Positions 60,763 through 64,000 of a stretch of DNA of 64,000 nucleotides are shown here, one piece after another. Numbering within the stretch: the stretch's first letter is position 1; each line of letters begins with the position of its first letter. Location of the stretch: NCBI GenBank assembly GCA_021186555.1, contig JAJKFL010000006.1:33539478-33603477 (forward strand), written 5' to 3'. The notes below the pieces were generated by a model. The model was given only the letters and a program-made list of their open reading frames with translations. It was not told where the DNA came from and made no database searches. Position numbers and translations under genes: made by a program. The stretch comes from Reticulitermes speratus (Eukaryota > Arthropoda > Insecta > Blattodea > Rhinotermitidae).

Positions 60763-61440
60763 ATTCAGTTCAATTCAATTCTAATTTATTAATGCGCCGA
60801 GTCAATAGCCAAATGGCCAATTACAGAAACAGCACAACATATAAACACAATTATAATGATATAATGATAATAATAATAACAGTAATAACAATATAAAGGT
60901 GTGTTCTGAACAAACACTACAATGATAATGATGATGATAATGTAAGCAAGGCACAACAATTTAATTTGAAGAGAAAAAAATAGCCTAAAATAACAACACA
61001 GCAAAATTCTTTTTGCCTTATAACTAGCATAACTAACTTAAAAAATCACTAGGCAAAATAGATTTTCCCATGCTTATACAAATATCTTTACTGACTGCAT
61101 TAACCGCCGATGCGCCTCTAGTAGAAGGAGAGTTACGATGTTTAGAATAAACATTAAACAAATAAAATCTCTGCGGTTTGGTGTCGGATGCGACGGCCGA
61201 CAACATCCGAAAGGGAAGGGCAGAATTTTAATCCATTCTCAACACTAATAAGAGAAAGTGCTTCTGTGTGGTGCGTCCTGACTTTAGCATATTTGTATAG
61301 TAAATGACTGAAAAAACGATGATGTCAAACAAATATGAACTTCCGCTGGGTGAATTCAAGCTTACTGGCATCCGTAGAAAGTGACTGAATTTCAAGTAAG
61401 TGAGGCCTATTCTAACGTAGATCTAACACACATTACAACA
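60763..61440 (-). pseudogene. LINE ORF2 C-terminus and 3-prime tail relic
   Basis: On the minus strand, broken frames read YAKVRTHHTEALSLISVENG, KFCPSLSDVVGRRI, FYLFNVYSKH and RGASAVNAVSKDI. These parallel LLGSKSCPSTLDIIGLRV ... CVTAANSICNHLDVF of the copy at 42745-43245. The tail is also shared: GTAATTGGCCATTTGGCTATT, CATTAATAAATTAG and AATTGAATTGAACTGAATT. It is dead, with stops and frameshifts, and 5-prime truncated. Confidence 0.6.
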
Positions 61441-62795
61441 ACATCAGATGGGTTTACAGAGAAGAAAAAGAAATCATTAGAGTCCAAATTATACCCAACA
61501 ACATAACTGCCTGGGAATATATATAATCAATATGAGAGAGTAATAATAATTCTTTATTTATTTACGTTCTGACTCAATAATCTAGCATGCATATACAAGG
61601 AGATAACAACAGAAATGGGCGAAAGCTAGAATATAAATTGAAATGAAAAGAAACTTGTGAGAAAATAATATATAAATTGAAATTGAAAGCCCTGGTTTTT
61701 GGCACTAGTGATTTTCTCTATTTAAATGGAAATATGCGTATTTCACTGGATTATAACTTCAGTTTTTTCTGCCTGTGTTAAAGAAAACATAATTTTATCC
61801 CCTTAGCGGAAACATGTAATTACGTCGCAGAAATAATAGCCGTTAAAGATATCCAGAATATGTGCTGAATTGGAATAAACAACAGTTGAATTTATATTTT
61901 TTGTGAAGATTTTTGTGATTTTTCAACCTCGCTAGTGCAAGGAAACTCTCTGGGTGACAATTACATTTAATTTTAATCATTTCTTATAAAAGTGGCAACA
62001 CCAGTATTTCGCAAAAGATAGAGTTACAACCTGAAAATGTAGCTCAATTTTGCATGAGATCGCGTGAAGTCCTAATAATCCTTGAAAACAGACTTAAAGA
62101 GCGTAATAAACTTATTTTAAAATATCCCCAGTTTAAGTACAGATTAAGTGGAGTGTGAGACTGAAAGAAACTGAGTAAATAATACTAACATAAGGACGTC
62201 AATTTCCCACATATTTTAACCTGCAGAGACGCATCATCTGCCGAACTACAGTAATGTCATTAAATCTGATTTATTTGTGCCAAGAAACTCTTTTTTGAGA
62301 TTTCGAGGATCTTAGTACTACAGGACTAGGGATAATATTTTGAAGAGCCCAAAGTACTTTACAAAGTTTAGAAGTACTATTATAATCTGTGGACATTCAG
62401 GAATCATATACCGCTAGATAAAATTCCTCAAAGTATTGAAAATCGGAACTAATATCGTCTTCCTTGTTATCTACTATATAAACTTCTGTGTTATTAACCA
62501 CAGACATTTTCAGCCTTATCATTGTTAGTGGTGTCAAACATATGTAGATTCATGCATCATAGCCTTTTATATTATAGCAATGTAGGGATAATTAATTTAG
62601 GGTACACCGTATAAGGCTGAACCCAAATATGAGATGTGCATAAACACTGAAACAAGCAAAGAAGAACCTGGTCTACCACTGCAAAACAGATCCAACATTG
62701 ATTGAGTTGTTTAGCACAAGTTCACTGCCTTTCTTCGGTTTAGCTGGATGCCACTTGCGCGGTAATTCTGTAATCGACATGTTTCTTCACAGGAA
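61441..62795. other. Mostly unassigned
   Basis: 61540-61600 (TTCTTTATTTATTTACGTTC, GACTCAATAATCTAGC) may be another LINE tail remnant. No gene is recognised. Confidence 0.35.
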
Positions 62796-63330
62796 AGGTT
62801 TTATGTTTTGGACAGATTTTTTACAGACGAAGAATGTTGTCACTTTAGTGGGCACATTAATAGTCAAAACAGTAGAATATGAAGTGCTAAAAACCCACAT
62901 GCACTGCAGAACATCATCTGAATTTTTCAAAGTTTGTTTTTGGTGCGCAGTGTCTGGAAACCAAATTGTGGTACCACGGTTCTTTGAACTGAAAATGAAT
63001 GCGGAGATTTATCCAAATATTTTGACTTAATTTATTGCTCTGCTGGCAGAGAATGAACGGACTTGTTGGTTTCAGAAAGCGTCCATATTGCGAAAACAAG
63101 AGATTTCTTGCAGGGCTTCTTCGGTGATCGCATTGTCGAGCGTGGTCTTTGGCCACCTCTATCCCCAGGCCTAAAGCCACCTGACCTCTTCCCGTGGGGA
63201 TTTCTTAAAGAAAGTATCTACAGCAAATAACCAGGAAGGCTGGAGGACCGTAAACACAAAAATGAACAGAATGTTGCAGTATTGACCTACAAACTCTTCG
63301 AAAATTTGGCAAACAAGAGAGACAGTTTAC
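62796..63330 (+). pseudogene. Tc1/mariner-type transposase relic
   Basis: Broken plus-strand frames read RFYVLDRFFTDEECCHFSGH, INSQNSRI, SAKNPHALQ, then KVCFWCAVSGNQIV, EIYPNILTQFIALLAENERT, and GFFGDRIVERGLWPP followed by LKPPDLFPWGFLKESIYSK. The order matches DDE transposases of mariner type (FFTDE... first Asp; WFQQDGA... second; SPDLxPxD... third). The first Asp motif is present. The second-motif Asp is lost (CWFQKAS), and the SPDL Asp reads Gly. Several stops and frameshifts show a dead copy. No inverted repeats were found. Confidence 0.7.
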
Positions 63331-63624
63331 GCATAACGTAATATTGAGACGCGTTCCCATAACCATTTTTTCCGTGGAAAAGCAGTAAGTATTACATATT
63401 GCGAGTGTGGGTCTGTAGCCTTTTTTATCCAGCATGCAAAGGGCATGTGCCGTATTATATTGTCATCTATGGCCTCTCCGACTCTACCGCATTTTTCCAC
63501 ATATCTCATAAAAAGCACGATTTTCGGAAAAAAGTTACTGAAGATAAAATGCGTGTTTTGATATTCTCTACAACTTTTGTATCAAACATTTCTCATTTTA
63601 AGAAGAATTGGGCGAGATATAAAT
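63331..63624. other. No recognisable feature
   Basis: Possibly the flank of the transposase relic. Open frames here lack motifs. Confidence 0.35.
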
Positions 63625-63860
63625 GTACGTAGGTCTTCATGTAAAGTACCCGTTATTCTTGTCACATTTTAATGAAATGTGAACTTTCTCGAAAAATACT
63701 GAAGTATTACATTTCATAAAAATCCTTGTAGTGGAAGCCGAGTTGTTCCATGCGGACGGAGGGAGAGACGGATGGCTAGACAGAGAGAGACATGGCAAAG
63801 TTAGCAGTCGCTTTTTGCAATTCTGCGAACGTGTTCAAAAGCACCGTGAAAATTGTGAAA
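63625..63860 (+). repeat. Interspersed repeat, one monomer
   Basis: TAGGTCTTCATGTAAAGTACC, GTTATTCTTGTCACATTTTA, GTGGAAGCCGAG and a GCGGACGGAGGGAGAGACGG run match the family at 1-410, 35510-36000 and 51495-51705. Confidence 0.65.
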
Positions 63861-64000
63861 ACTTATCTTCAAGAAGGTGATGGCATTTTCAGCATCTGCT
63901 TTAATTACACATTGTCTGTATTATTCTTGGTATCTTTGAAAAAATTAAAATAAAGAAACACTAAATGGTTTACATTATTGAATTGAATTTTACACAGTAC

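Overview
The window looks like a gene-poor, AT-rich stretch of an arthropod nuclear genome. There are no bacterial-type operons, and nearly every recognisable feature is a transposable element, a SINE, a foldback element or a tandem array. The mix of three or more tRNA-derived SINE families, several LINE 3-prime tails, a Tc1/mariner relic and a widely multiplied arthropod zinc-binding protein fits an insect. From memory of similar translated repeats I favour a polyneopteran such as a cockroach or termite, but this is inference and no sequence search was possible.

Layout. 0-5.4 kb: a dimeric interspersed repeat, a nested SINE pair, a reversed SINE-C, a reversed LINE tail and a reversed SINE-D. 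5.4-10.7 kb: the best-preserved element, a non-LTR retrotransposon of Tx1/L1-like type. It has ORF1 with an RRM-like domain and zinc knuckle, ORF2 with AP endonuclease, reverse transcriptase and a C-terminal zinc finger, and a poly(A) tail. It lies inside a SINE-A copy and splits that SINE at its tRNA B box. 10.7-27 kb: mostly unassigned DNA with a SINE-B fragment, a LINE tail containing a 146-bp tandem duplication, microsatellites, small inverted-repeat elements and an 0.8-kb TG-rich array. 27-28 kb: a large foldback element beside a GC-rich patch that could be a first exon of a host gene on the minus strand. 28-36 kb: SINE fragments, a 31-bp tandem repeat and another dimeric repeat. 36.5-38.4 kb: a long minus-strand ORF (542 codons) for an uncharacterised cysteine-rich protein with a possible D-D-E core, broken near its N-terminus by a one-base frameshift. 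38.4-49 kb: largely empty, with a LINE relic and three SINEs. 49.3-49.9 kb: a satellite-like array of 13 monomers. 50-64 kb: a foldback element, a SINE cluster at 54.4-55.8 kb, a degenerate 30-bp minisatellite, a second LINE relic of the family seen at 43 kb, a mariner relic and a last copy of the dimeric repeat.

The parts do not form a pathway. They record successive insertions. The most interesting pattern is that two independent nested insertions (the LINE at 5486/5487 and a SINE-A variant at 478/479) break their host SINE at the same point of the tRNA B box. This suggests target-site preference by a Tx1-type endonuclease. The second point of interest is the long uncharacterised ORF at 36.5 kb.
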